Origin: Ignavibacteriota bacterium
GTDB lineage: Bacteria; Bacteroidota; Ignavibacteria; SZUA-365
Direction of reading: 5' to 3'
Length of the DNA stretch: 46,953 nt
Assembly: GCA_016218045.1 (NCBI GenBank)
Contig: JACRFB010000005.1
Span: forward strand, 1 to 46,953
Shown: positions 1 through 9,166 of the stretch, piece after piece
How positions within the stretch are numbered: position 1 is the first letter of the stretch
How the letters are laid out: each line of letters starts with the position of its first letter
Notes under the pieces: generated by a model
Told to the model about the DNA's origin: nothing
What the model saw: the letters and a program-made list of their open reading frames with translations, nothing else
Database searches by the model: none
Program-made: the position numbers and the translations under genes

Positions 1-1
1 A

Positions 2-265
2 TATACACCAAAACGCGCCCAGGTTGAGGTCCAACCACCCAAGAGCACAATCTACCGTCTGCTGACACCCCCAATGGAAGGGGCAGTGGTGAAGAGCATA
101 CAAAGCGCCCTCAAAGCCGCGGGTTTCCATCCCGGCAAACTAGACGGAGTGTTCGGACTGAAAACCCACGCCGCCGTTGTCGCGTTTCAGCTCAGCAAAG
201 GACTTATTGCAGATGGTGAAGTGGGCCCCCTCACAGCGAAGGAGTTGCGGGTAGTGCTGGTGTGA
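2..265 (+). CDS. peptidoglycan-binding domain protein, 5' partial
   Basis: The reading frame is open from the left edge of the window, so the true start lies outside; an internal ATG at 74 is not a convincing start. The visible 87 residues end in a PG_binding_1-type fold: QSALKAAGFHPGKLDG, then FGLKTHAAVVAFQ and a DGEVGPLTAKEL ending. This small three-helix domain binds peptidoglycan and usually sits at the end of cell-wall hydrolases or other envelope proteins. The missing N-terminal part would tell which. Domain call is confident; the function of the whole protein is unknown. Confidence 0.75.
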   Translation, partial: YTPKRAQVEVQPPKSTIYRLLTPPMEGAVVKSIQSALKAAGFHPGKLDGVFGLKTHAAVVAFQLSKGLIADGEVGPLTAKELRVVLV

Positions 266-740
266 CGTACCGGGCGGCTACTCCGGTTTAGGCATTGCCG
301 CCATTAGCGGGTGATTAAGCGTCTCGTGTTTCACGTATTGACACGTGATGCAGGCGCATTGCGCCTAATCAGCCGCCGGCGATACGAAGCCGTTCTCCCC
401 TCGCGAATCTACCGTGCAGCCGCTACGCTATGCGGTAGAACGCAAACCGGATGACCCCAAAACCACGCCCAGAAATATTTTCCGGGGAGCAGGGAGGTTG
501 TAGGGAAAGAATGCGGGGAGCAGTATTTTTGTGGTGAGATACTCTCGTTCCATCCATTGAAGAGGACAAGGTGGACCAGGTAACAGAGATGTGAGTACGA
601 ATTCGACTTACCCCGCAAGAGAGATGTGGGTCTAAGGCTAGTGCGCAAAGGGAGACCTAGCTTTGAATTGAGCAACAAACCAAATACATGCGTGACTCTG
701 ATTTGGATCGGTGCACACAATTAATGCAAGAGGTGGTTTG
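266..740. other. intergenic region without supported gene
   Basis: About 475 bases separate the peptidoglycan-binding gene from the HNH gene. Short open frames on the minus strand have no recognisable content and no ribosome binding site. The sequence TAGCTTTG at 658-665 matches the Bacteroidota -7 consensus TAnnTTTG, but no TTTG lies at the expected distance upstream, so I do not call a promoter. Confidence 0.4.
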
Positions 741-1127
741 ATGAAATGGACATTTACGTGCCCAGTGTGCGGTTCCGCTGAAACCGTGGATTGGGAATCT
801 GTAGGAAAGGCGGTTAGATGTACCAGAATGATGGACAAACTCGCGTTTGTGCCATCGCCCTTCAGCAATCCAAGCGCGTACGTTGACACGCACAACTGGC
901 CAGCAGACATGGAGGCTGCCGTTATCAAAACGAAGGGCAATACGTGTGTTGTTTCAGGGTGCGGAGTACGCTACGAGACTTTGGATCATATTGTACCTTG
1001 GTCAAAAGGTGGCCGGACGTCAGTGGAAAATCTCCAACCGATGTGCAATGCGCATAATAGTTCAAAGGGGGATACGGATTATCCGGTCTGGCTAGCAGCG
1101 GAGCAGATAAGAAGGCTTCTGGGCTGA
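741..1127 (+). CDS. HNH endonuclease domain protein
   Basis: A 128-residue protein. An N-terminal CPVC pair (residues 7-10) suggests a small zinc ribbon. The C-terminal half is a classical HNH nuclease core: C69 and C74 precede H83 in LDHIVPWSKGG, followed by N97 in ENLQP and H105 in CNAHNSSKGD, the His-Asn-His metal-binding set. ATG 741 is chosen because AGAGG stands about 8 bases before it; an upstream in-frame GTG at 711 has no such site. Such stand-alone HNH proteins occur in phages, restriction loci and mobile regions; the specific role cannot be told. No methylase lies beside it. Confidence 0.8.
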   Translation: MKWTFTCPVCGSAETVDWESVGKAVRCTRMMDKLAFVPSPFSNPSAYVDTHNWPADMEAAVIKTKGNTCVVSGCGVRYETLDHIVPWSKGGRTSVENLQPMCNAHNSSKGDTDYPVWLAAEQIRRLLG

Positions 1128-1178
1128 GAGGCCTTTTCATTGTACGACTCCCAACCGTATCCAATGGAGAACAGAATT

Positions 1179-3245
1179 ATGTCGAAGTTCCTACTAGCAA
1201 TAATAGCAACGTTTTCGGTTTGTGGATTCCCCGCCACCTCACAGCCATTCTGGGAACCGACAACGGGGCCTTACGGCGGTAGTGTTCGCAGCCTGACAAA
1301 AAGTACCGGTGGCGTTCTTTTTTGCGGCACCCTCCAAGGTGTTTACAGTAGCACAAATAGTGGTGCCTCCTGGGAACGGCGTGGTACGATGAATGCATCG
1401 ATACTCAAACTCTGCCCTGGTCGCGCAGGGCAAATTCTCGCGCTCTCTCAGATTCCTATCGCATATCGGTATGACCCAACCCTCGACGACTGGATCTCAC
1501 TGGAGAATCCCTACTTTAGGCCCGCATCAATCTGCGTGAAGGATGACGGCACACTTATCGCTGGTGCTCTAACCACAAGTTCGAACGCACCATGCCTATA
1601 CAGGTCAACCGATAATGGTGCAACTTGGGCTGGCATTGACGCGACAAAAAACCTGGGTAAGGAAACAGTCGCGGACATCGAAACACACGGCGACAGCCTT
1701 ATCATATTCATCCAGTCGCAGCGTGTTTACGTTTCGCGTGACGATGGCAGAACTTGGGCATCATCACACCACTCCGGTCTACAGTTCCGTGCCATCCACA
1801 AAATCGATAGTTCCAATTTTTTGTTTACAACTCCTACAGGTGTATTTCGGACCAACGACAGTTTGGCAGTCCTCTACGAGACGGATTTGTCCAATGTTGC
1901 CGCGAGTGATCTCGATTCAGAGGGTAACACGGTCGTTCTCACAAGCTACAACGGATTTTACTATTCCCTCGATAAGGGCAGATCATGGGCGTTCAGGCCG
2001 CAGTCACTGAGGGATTTTCAATCTGTCGCGATTTCCCATTCAATCATATTCGCAGGGTTCAATGATTCTGGATTGGTGCGCAGTACTGATATTGGTGCAA
2101 CCTGGCAGGCCTCGAACTCTGGGATCGCCAACACATCCGTGAGTGTGTTAGCTTGTGCACCAGATCGTACATTGTATTCCGTGCATGGGCCCAGCCTTGT
2201 CGCGATGTCACAAGATATGGGTGCGAGTTGGCAGCTTATCACAGTACCTATCGAAGTGCGATATCCAAAACTCCGTCAGGTACATGTTTCTACCACGGGG
2301 AACATATTTGCCGTGGGTCCATCAAATATTTTTAAATCTGTTAACAATGCCTCCAGTTGGTCTGAGTTGCTCATTCCTTATAAAAATGTTCAGTGGATTA
2401 GCACTACTGCTGCGGGGCGTGTCGCTTATGTTACTGGTTCGAAAGGTGCGGTACTATCGACTGATGATGGTTCCACTTGGATCTATCGCTCTACAATCCC
2501 CGATCGGGAGGCGACAATTAGAATCGTCTTGGATTCACTTCTATTCGTGACCTTGTCAAATGAATCGTCATATCGGTCCACCGATTGGGGTATCACATGG
2601 CAGTATGCTGGTATTAACATTGATCCCAACTGCCTCGCAGCAGTCAGTAGCGGTGCGATAATGGCGGCACATAACCAGCTCGTGTCACTCTCCACGGATC
2701 GGGGCGCAACATGGGTGAATGTGACAGCGGGCTTGCCACCGAATGCAACTATTCAGGCACTTGAATCTGATGGTACAAAGACGTTTGTAGTTGCAACGGA
2801 AAAGGGCGTATGCGTTTTTGATCTGGGTAGATTTCTCTGGACGAAACTCCAAAATACAGGTTTGCCTGTAGCTAATATTCGGCAGGTTACAATTCATCCG
2901 AACGGTAGGTTGTTTATTGCGATGACCGGGAACGGTGTGTGGCGCTCTAGCGGCCCGGTACTTTCAGTCGCCGATCAGGCAACCAACCACGTCGATCCTC
3001 GGGATGTGGCCATATACCCGAATCCTGTCACCCCGGTGAGTAGAATCAAATTCGAACTAGAGCATTCTGGTACGGTGACGATCAGAATTGTTGATGTCCT
3101 TGGTAGAGTCGTGATTCAACGAGTCCTTGTCGAAATGTCGGCGGGTAGCCACACACTCCCCATAGAGGCTCCCCCGTCCGGCCAGTACTTCCTCCAACTC
3201 ATTACATCCAAGGGAACAAGGACGTTCAATTTTGTGAGCCGTTGA
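1179..3245 (+). CDS. BNR/Asp-box beta-propeller protein with T9SS sorting domain
   Basis: A 688-residue secreted protein. ATG 1179 follows GGAG by 9 bases and opens a typical signal peptide (MSKFLLAIIATFSVCGF); an upstream ATG at 1140 would bury it. About ten Asp-box units of the form S-x-D-x-G-x-[ST]-W follow (for example STDNGATW, SRDDGRTW, SLDKGRSW, STDRGATW), spaced as in sortilin/YCF48-like beta-propellers. The last 80 residues form a type A T9SS sorting domain (AIYPNPVTP, VDVLGRVV, SGQYFLQLIT). It is expected to cross the outer membrane by T9SS and be anchored or released at the surface. No catalytic signature is visible; adhesion or binding is an inference. Confidence 0.85.
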   Translation: MSKFLLAIIATFSVCGFPATSQPFWEPTTGPYGGSVRSLTKSTGGVLFCGTLQGVYSSTNSGASWERRGTMNASILKLCPGRAGQILALSQIPIAYRYDPTLDDWISLENPYFRPASICVKDDGTLIAGALTTSSNAPCLYRSTDNGATWAGIDATKNLGKETVADIETHGDSLIIFIQSQRVYVSRDDGRTWASSHHSGLQFRAIHKIDSSNFLFTTPTGVFRTNDSLAVLYETDLSNVAASDLDSEGNTVVLTSYNGFYYSLDKGRSWAFRPQSLRDFQSVAISHSIIFAGFNDSGLVRSTDIGATWQASNSGIANTSVSVLACAPDRTLYSVHGPSLVAMSQDMGASWQLITVPIEVRYPKLRQVHVSTTGNIFAVGPSNIFKSVNNASSWSELLIPYKNVQWISTTAAGRVAYVTGSKGAVLSTDDGSTWIYRSTIPDREATIRIVLDSLLFVTLSNESSYRSTDWGITWQYAGINIDPNCLAAVSSGAIMAAHNQLVSLSTDRGATWVNVTAGLPPNATIQALESDGTKTFVVATEKGVCVFDLGRFLWTKLQNTGLPVANIRQVTIHPNGRLFIAMTGNGVWRSSGPVLSVADQATNHVDPRDVAIYPNPVTPVSRIKFELEHSGTVTIRIVDVLGRVVIQRVLVEMSAGSHTLPIEAPPSGQYFLQLITSKGTRTFNFVSR

Positions 3246-3351
3246 AGCAAGTGATTATTCGGGTATTCAGGCACGAAGTCATTTTATAAGAAATCCGTAT
3301 TCCCCGAAAATTGGCATTCGTGGTTCAATAACAATTTCAAAGGAGGTAGCA

Positions 3352-3585
3352 ATGCCAGCCAACGAACTATGGGTTGTACAAACTCTCACAGGATGGGCAG
3401 TCAAAAGACCTAACTCTGAACGAGCGTCCTCTGTACATCGGACCCAGCAGGAAGCTATCGACACTGCCCGTGCACAGATTCGCCGAGAAGGTGGCGGTGA
3501 ACTCATCATTAAAGGTGTGGATGGTAAGATCCGCAGCCGTGATACAGTACCACCTGCGCGGGACTCATTCCCACCGCGTGGATGA
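3352..3585 (+). CDS. DUF2188 family protein
   Basis: A 77-residue protein with a perfect AAAGGAGG site 7 bases before ATG 3352. The pattern GWAVKRPNSERASSVHRTQQEAIDTAR, then GGELIIKGVDGKIRSRDTVPP and a PPRG end, is the DUF2188 fold: a small domain common as a stand-alone protein in bacteria, often near restriction, phage or stress genes. Biochemical role is not established for the family. It stands alone between the BNR protein and the two-gene membrane module and may share their transcript. Confidence 0.8.
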   Translation: MPANELWVVQTLTGWAVKRPNSERASSVHRTQQEAIDTARAQIRREGGGELIIKGVDGKIRSRDTVPPARDSFPPRG

Positions 3586-3728
3586 AGAATACTGAATTGT
3601 ATTTGCGCTCCAAGCCCCTCTATAACTTACCACATGGTTTACAGGCAATAATAATCATGATTGCAAATACTTAATATCACTGCTAAGCTGGTCTCCTGCA
3701 AATCAACGCATAATGAGAGGTGTCTCAA

Positions 3729-4601
3729 ATGAGTAGTACAACGCGAATCCTAGGTTTTTTTTCGCTTCAGTTGGTGAAAAAATCTGATCCAGAGCTGTGC
3801 GAAGCACCAAAGTCACTTATTCCATCGCTGCAGTACATTCTTACTGTTAGCCTCGTTGATCGTCATCAAGATATTAGTACGGATAGGTGGTACCGCCTCG
3901 ATAGAGCCAAGGAGAGTTCTGCAGGTGTGTGGAAAGGCGTATTTGTAAGCGGGAAACACTCTCATCGGCCGCCTCTTGTTAATCGTAAGACTGGTTCTGA
4001 GAGGCCAAATCCGAAAACGCTAGACGAAAGCGAGAAGGAGTTAACACATTTCGCACTTGCCTTCTTCAATGATGAAATAGGGCTTTTGCTTGAGGAACGA
4101 CGCTCGGGCGTTAGCGTTGATGATATTACTTATTATCTAAATTGGGCAGTAGGCGTATACTACGGGGTGAATCAGATCAATTGCGACTGGAAGATCGTGA
4201 GCATGAGCGTGCCAAGTCAAGGCTTCATTAACGAGATTAATAAGATGAAGCGCGTATCCTCGGCCACTCTTTTCGTATCGAAGGATTTGCTTTCGTCGCA
4301 GTTCCTGAGATTCTCTAAACGGACCGAATCAGTTGCAGAGGAACTGGAGCTAAAAGTTCCATCAAAATTGCGTAAGGATATTAAACAGCTCGCAGTTGAC
4401 ATGGCTCGCGCACATAAAAAGAAGTTAGTAGCAAGATTGCGAGTGTCAGGAACATCGCGCGCAGGGAGCACTATCATTTTGGATACTGGTAAACTACGAC
4501 AGAAAGACTATATTAAGACAGAAGTGGACGAGACTACAGGTATCGTTAAGTCTGAACCCTTACTAAATACAATGGAAAAAATAGTGCTGGAGAGATGGTG
4601 A
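3729..4601 (+). CDS. uncharacterised soluble protein, first gene of a two-gene module
   Basis: A 290-residue protein with GAGAGG 8 bases before ATG 3729. There is no signal peptide or membrane segment. It looks mixed alpha/beta, with a polar basic stretch (AHKKKLVARLRVSG) at about 220-240 and a C-terminal segment (STIILDTGKLRQKDYIKTEV, then EPLLNTMEKIVLERW) that resembles in style proteins catalogued under DUF4747 or DUF6731, often seen with abortive-infection genes. I am not sure of that link and assign no function. Only four bases separate its stop from the next gene, which encodes a four-helix membrane protein, so the two are surely cotranscribed. The low GC, unlike the arginine operon, suggests transfer. 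Confidence 0.65.
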   Translation: MSSTTRILGFFSLQLVKKSDPELCEAPKSLIPSLQYILTVSLVDRHQDISTDRWYRLDRAKESSAGVWKGVFVSGKHSHRPPLVNRKTGSERPNPKTLDESEKELTHFALAFFNDEIGLLLEERRSGVSVDDITYYLNWAVGVYYGVNQINCDWKIVSMSVPSQGFINEINKMKRVSSATLFVSKDLLSSQFLRFSKRTESVAEELELKVPSKLRKDIKQLAVDMARAHKKKLVARLRVSGTSRAGSTIILDTGKLRQKDYIKTEVDETTGIVKSEPLLNTMEKIVLERW

Positions 4602-4605
4602 AAAC

Positions 4606-5133
4606 ATGGCAAAGCAACTGATTTACTCAGAATTCAAATTCCTGATCCTTGATTATTGGAGAAACCTGAGGCCAAATGAGGCGATATACGAAATTCTCAT
4701 CCCTCTTGGGCTGGGCTTCGCAGGATATCTTACTGTAACCAGGTATATGGAACTGACCTCTATTCTTAGCTTAATAGGTCATATTCTAACCTTGCTCTCT
4801 ATTCTAGTAGGTTTCACAGTGGCCTGCGTTACCATTCTCGCATCGACAGATGGTGCAAATATTGAGCTCTTAAAGAAAGAGCCAACCGATCGGAAAATCG
4901 GCAATCGAAAAATGACGTTGTATCAGCATCTCGTAATGCTGTTTTCATTTTGTTTACTTGAAGAAATAGCGTTACTCATTTTAAGTGTAAGCTATTACGC
5001 GCTTTACTCATCGTGTTCTCTCAATCGCGGTGCTGGGATTGGTAGTGCTGTAATTATTGCGATTCTACTGCATATTCTTTTTCTGAATGGTCGTAACATC
5101 ACGAATTTCTACTTCGTGCTTGTTCGAGACTAA
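4606..5133 (+). CDS. small multi-helix membrane protein, second gene of the module
   Basis: A 175-residue protein with four predicted membrane helices: about residues 27-45, 52-78 (LSLIGHILTLLSILVGFTVACVTILA), 103-130 and 142-160. A cytosolic loop with LLKKEPTDRK lies between helices 2 and 3. It follows the soluble protein gene by four bases. Pairs of a soluble protein and a small four-helix membrane protein are a known layout in phage defence (for example Kiwa, in which KwaA is the membrane part), but I see no sequence signature that identifies Kiwa. Function unknown; membrane effector is a hypothesis only. Confidence 0.65.
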   Translation: MAKQLIYSEFKFLILDYWRNLRPNEAIYEILIPLGLGFAGYLTVTRYMELTSILSLIGHILTLLSILVGFTVACVTILASTDGANIELLKKEPTDRKIGNRKMTLYQHLVMLFSFCLLEEIALLILSVSYYALYSSCSLNRGAGIGSAVIIAILLHILFLNGRNITNFYFVLVRD

Positions 5134-5957
5134 GTCGTGTGCTAATCCAGCATTAATTTCAATAGCGCAGAATATTGGCCCGCCGGGTATCCTAAAGTGT
5201 GTCTCGCTTAAGTGTCTACTCTCGCGCATAATGTTCCGGTTATTAATAGGACCCAGCACACCCTAAAATAAGGTGCCGTCCTAGCCCTTCAGTTTGTCGA
5301 AGGATAGTATGCAAGTGGTGCGAGCGAGAGGGCCACCGAGATGGCGCTCTGCGTCAGGCTCTAGCGCTATTCGTGATTGTGTCTAAGATCCACGATCAAC
5401 CATCGTTTCCTCGTTTACGAGTGTAGCTGTCCCGCTCGTTGTTAGCAGTAACATCGAGCCTGCTTGTACGTCAATGTCGTGGCCGTTCGATATGGCCGTA
5501 TTGGCGCCCAATTCGAGCGATTACACTTGTGCTTCGCGAGCGCAGTCATCTGTCTTCCCTCCAATGGTTTCTCGGTGCCAGTCGCGCTCTCGACGCATGC
5601 ATCAGCGTTTTCGCTTCCGGAATCTTTGCGCATAGCCAGACCCAATACTGACTGCGATGTTAAAATGCAGGCATATTTATGTATGCACCGCCCGAGGGTA
5701 TCCGATGAGATGACCAAGAAGAGGCTGATATTAGTTATGTCAGCGCAAGAATTGACCTTCTTACATTTGTTTTCCTCACAAAGGAGGTTGCCAATATCAT
5801 ACTATCCCGGATAATATAAAAAACCGCTATACCACATCCTTGAATCTGCTTACGAGCATGGATGACTCACGGTCATCCCTGGGTCCAAATTATGGTTCAA
5901 ACAAAGGTACTAAACGGTCATAAGCCATAAATCCACAGGTCTCCTCAACGTGCAACT
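5134..5957. other. gene-free stretch
   Basis: About 820 bases lie between the two-gene module and the convergent orphan gene. Short open frames overlap on both strands here, but none has a ribosome binding site, compositional bias or recognisable motif. I see no tRNA, array or strong hairpin. It may be decayed DNA of the accessory region. Confidence 0.4.
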
Positions 5958-7607
5958 TTATTTGTATTTGATATTTGCATCATTTATTGCCATCCAATAT
6001 TGTGGGTATTTAGGTACAAGTAATTCGAACGATGATGTACTGACTTCAACGCCGTTTATCTTCACGCTCAGCTGGTAGAAGCCAGAACTGCAGCCTGATA
6101 TTTTAATAACCGTGTGTACATAGCCATTTGGATTTAATATTGCGCTCGGCTTGGTAATTACAATAGCAGGCTCATTTAAATGGGTATTTAACACATCAAC
6201 AGTTACAGTGCAGCGATATATATCTACCCCCTTAGGTTGGTCTGTGCGCTCCATTTGTGGTAGAAATGGTTCAATTGCACTGCAGTATGGCGGTGCTGAA
6301 TTCATTTGCCACTCTCGAGAATAATTGCATCGCAACAAAGAATTCATTTTCCTGTAATATATCAGTCCTTTAACGGCGGGCAGTGTGGTAATTGAATTGT
6401 GAATATCTCCCCGAAGCGACCTGTATTTAGTATTAATCTGCAATCGGTCACTCGCTGCTATTTGAGTAATTTGCGATAATCTCTCAATTGAGCGTATTAA
6501 TTCATATCCCCTAGTACCTGCACTATTGAGGTAGTCCCGTTCAGAGTTGATGTACCTTAGGCAGCCCAACAGTTGTTGACCGTCGGTCATTAGCGTGTCA
6601 AAAGTGTCGTCTGGTTCAAAGAGGTCTATTCTATGTGCATTCCCCAGTATTTCTGGGATTGTATCTGTGATTATCACTCGACCGCTTGCGGAAATGGTAG
6701 ACACAACATCTAACGACGGCCCTACGCCGGAGTCGGCAACCAGCACGAGATTCGGCTCTCTGAATGAAACGACTAATCTGGCTTTTGTGTCAAGTTTATT
6801 GTATTCAAAGGGTTTATCTTTAATCTTTGTTACTGTAATAGTAATACTAGTAAGAAGAATGCTACGACCGTCCGCAGCGTTTTGACCGGAGTATATCAGT
6901 TCGGCTAAATCAAGTTTATCGGGATCTAACCGCGTACTTATTGTGCTGTTCTTCCCAAAGTAGTATCTGGAAAATTCACGATAATACCAAGCAGTAAAGT
7001 TAGTGTCCAGTAATCTTACGTCATTTGTATTGTATTGGTAATGAGCACTGGCTGGTGATATAATATCTATTTTGCTATTTGCGATATCGCTGTCGTAGAT
7101 CAATATGTGCGCTAATATGTAGGTGCAATAAGCCATCGCTGCTAGTAATAGAGGAATAACCACGCGCAGAGCGCCGATCTTATATTTTATTCGGTTGTTT
7201 AGCGCTTCGGCTGTGTATGCGATGCATCGCAATTCATCGTCTGTATTACTGTACCACTGTGCATTGCTTGTTGATCCGTCAGAAATAAGGGTGACGGCAA
7301 TTTGCGAAAATATGTGTGATATATTGTGATGAAGAGCTCTTATCTTGCCGTGTCGCAGTAATTTGTATATTTGAAAATAACACGCGTCTATTTCTTTCAC
7401 ATAAGAAGTAATCTGTTCGGCCAAAACATGGCCTGATTCAGTTGTGCTAATGATGTTGACCTTATGCGGAGCGAACGCCGCGAACTCTTCGAGCACTTTC
7501 CGTGTTTTGGAGGCGACTAATTGTAAATAGTTGTCAATAGCCTTGTTCTCCGAAACAAGTTCTCCGAGTCGTGAAATAGGATTTAGATCTGTCACAACTT
7601 CCTCCAT
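5958..7607 (-). CDS. AT-rich uncharacterised single-pass membrane protein
   Basis: A 549-residue protein, clearly AT-richer than the rest of the window. Residues 1-140 are helical and cytosolic in character; a single membrane helix lies at about 146-168 (VVIPLLLAAMAYCTYILAHI). The remaining 380 residues look like an extracytoplasmic mixed region ending in a beta-rich domain (residues 455-535, an Ig-like or CARDB-like pattern). No catalytic motif is visible and I do not recognise the family. The start has no Shine-Dalgarno; the A-rich stretch before ATG is of the Bacteroidota kind. It stands alone and is probably a horizontally acquired accessory gene. Confidence 0.65.
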   Translation of the reverse strand: MEEVVTDLNPISRLGELVSENKAIDNYLQLVASKTRKVLEEFAAFAPHKVNIISTTESGHVLAEQITSYVKEIDACYFQIYKLLRHGKIRALHHNISHIFSQIAVTLISDGSTSNAQWYSNTDDELRCIAYTAEALNNRIKYKIGALRVVIPLLLAAMAYCTYILAHILIYDSDIANSKIDIISPASAHYQYNTNDVRLLDTNFTAWYYREFSRYYFGKNSTISTRLDPDKLDLAELIYSGQNAADGRSILLTSITITVTKIKDKPFEYNKLDTKARLVVSFREPNLVLVADSGVGPSLDVVSTISASGRVIITDTIPEILGNAHRIDLFEPDDTFDTLMTDGQQLLGCLRYINSERDYLNSAGTRGYELIRSIERLSQITQIAASDRLQINTKYRSLRGDIHNSITTLPAVKGLIYYRKMNSLLRCNYSREWQMNSAPPYCSAIEPFLPQMERTDQPKGVDIYRCTVTVDVLNTHLNEPAIVITKPSAILNPNGYVHTVIKISGCSSGFYQLSVKINGVEVSTSSFELLVPKYPQYWMAINDANIKYK

Positions 7608-8136
7608 TGTTTTGTTTCACGGTGCATGGTGCTCGGTGCGTTGTTTAGCACAAAAACTAACTTAAGCGATATTACCCCTGCGTTTCGAGGAGTTGGTGCG
7701 AATGGGTCTCGGAAATCTGAGCGGGCGGCCTAAATATGTATCGAAAAAAGATGCGAAACCGTGGTCACGGAAATAATATGCGGATATATAAACCGCGAGT
7801 ATCTACAATGACGGCTGATACACTTGTAGTTAAGAAAGTAGTGCAGTCCGTGCTGGCTTCTGGTGTTGACCTGCTTCAATCCTGTGAGCGATGCAATGTC
7901 CGTAGAATCACCGGTTCTGTGAATTGAGGTATGATGTACAAGCGGTATGCGAATCCTTCAACACGGGAATATCCTCGCACCATCTCGGCAACACAATACG
8001 TGGCAACACGTATTTTCGACCCCGTGTAATGCCTCTGTAGAAAAGGCAGGATTTAAGCTCTGTAGAAATGTCAGTGGAATCCTCCACGTTGGGCCTTCTC
8101 ACGACGAAGGCCCGCAGCATGACAGACGCCCTGCCT
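7608..8136. other. gene-free stretch upstream of the transposase remnant
   Basis: This region carries the likely promoter area of the minus-strand orphan gene and the left flank of the insertion sequence remnant. A 63-codon frame at 7736-7927 is the only plus-strand candidate; it lacks a ribosome binding site and recognisable content, so I do not call it. I could not identify the terminal inverted repeat of the insertion sequence. Confidence 0.35.
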
Positions 8137-8860
8137 ATGACCAGCAAGGAACGACACAAAGCGCATATTCTGAGTTTGGGTACAACCGGGCAGATGTCGA
8201 TCGCGGACGCGAGTGTCGAACTCGCGATCAGCAGACGGGACTGCTTTCGCCAGAAGGCCGCATTTCTGGAATGAGGTGCCGCTATGCTCGTCCACGGCCT
8301 CCGTGGCAATCCCTCTCGACCGTCACAGTGCCTACTGGACGAAGAATGGTGTGACACAATTTGCCCGTGCCGCCCACGTCCTCGGTATCCGCATCATTTA
8401 CGCCCGTTCACCGCAGGCAAAAGGACGCGTCGAGCGCGCCAACCGCACGCAGCAGGATCGCCTTGTCCGGATGCTGCGCCTGGCGGGAATCTCCTCGATT
8501 GACGAGGCCAGCGCGTTTCTCGACGCGGGATACATCGACGAGCACAACCGGCGTTTCGCCAGCACGGAGGAACTCACCGATGTTCATCGCGATGCCACGC
8601 CCTACGATCTCGACAACATCATCGGCCATGAAGAGGAACGCCATGTCTATAACGGCATGACCATTCGTGTCCGGTCTTGTTTCTATCAGCTCTTGCCCGC
8701 AAACGATCTTCTCCCGGTGCCCCGACAGCGCGTTGTCGTACGCCACTGGCTCGATGGTTCCATGCACGTGTTCTGGCGCGAGAAGGAACTCGCCGTCGCG
8801 CCCTGTGCCGAACGACTTGCCAGCGCGGCCAGTTTCACACGCCAGTGTTATTATCTAACA
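8137..8860 (+). pseudogene. ISNCY-family transposase remnant
   Basis: Pieces of one DDE transposase lie in two frames. The first (from ATG 8137) reads an N-terminal helix-turn-helix (TSKERHKAHILSLG, SIADASVELAISRRDCFRQK), meets TGA at 8272, then continues in the same frame with LVHGLRGNPS. At about 8313 the text jumps to another frame with LDRHSAYWTKNG, QAKGRVERANRTQQDRLV and LAGISSIDEASAF, the end of the catalytic core. In intact ISNCY transposases some 150-200 residues with the first catalytic Asp separate these blocks, so there has been an internal deletion plus a nonsense change. It cannot be active. The 3' limit is approximate. Confidence 0.8.
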
Positions 8861-9166
8861 AGCATACTTATCCGTCGTTGCACCGGCTTGCCATTAGCCC
8901 ACGCATGCCCTTGTAACGTACAGCGTAATAGATACATTTGAACAAATCTGTGAAAGTCGGGCAGCGTTCCGGGCTATACGCTCACTATTCCGTTACTAAA
9001 TGAAAGGTGATCGTTTACAGTCGGAATCACTGCCCGAGATTCAGCAGAATCAAAGAGGTCAGGAACAATCTATTTGAACAGAATACTTTCCTCAACAGGT
9101 GTATGGATGTGTACTACCTGCGGCTGCTCGCGGGACTATTGAGCATAAAGCGGGTAGGTCATAAAC

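Noticed and set aside
3729-5133. Identification of the two-gene module as Kiwa (KwaA/KwaB)
   Set aside because: Only the general layout agrees. I see no DUF4868 signature in the soluble protein, and the gene order is not decisive.
5464-5814. 116-codon plus-strand frame in the gap after the membrane module
   Set aside because: An overlapping antisense frame of similar length exists, there is no Shine-Dalgarno at the start, and no recognisable content.
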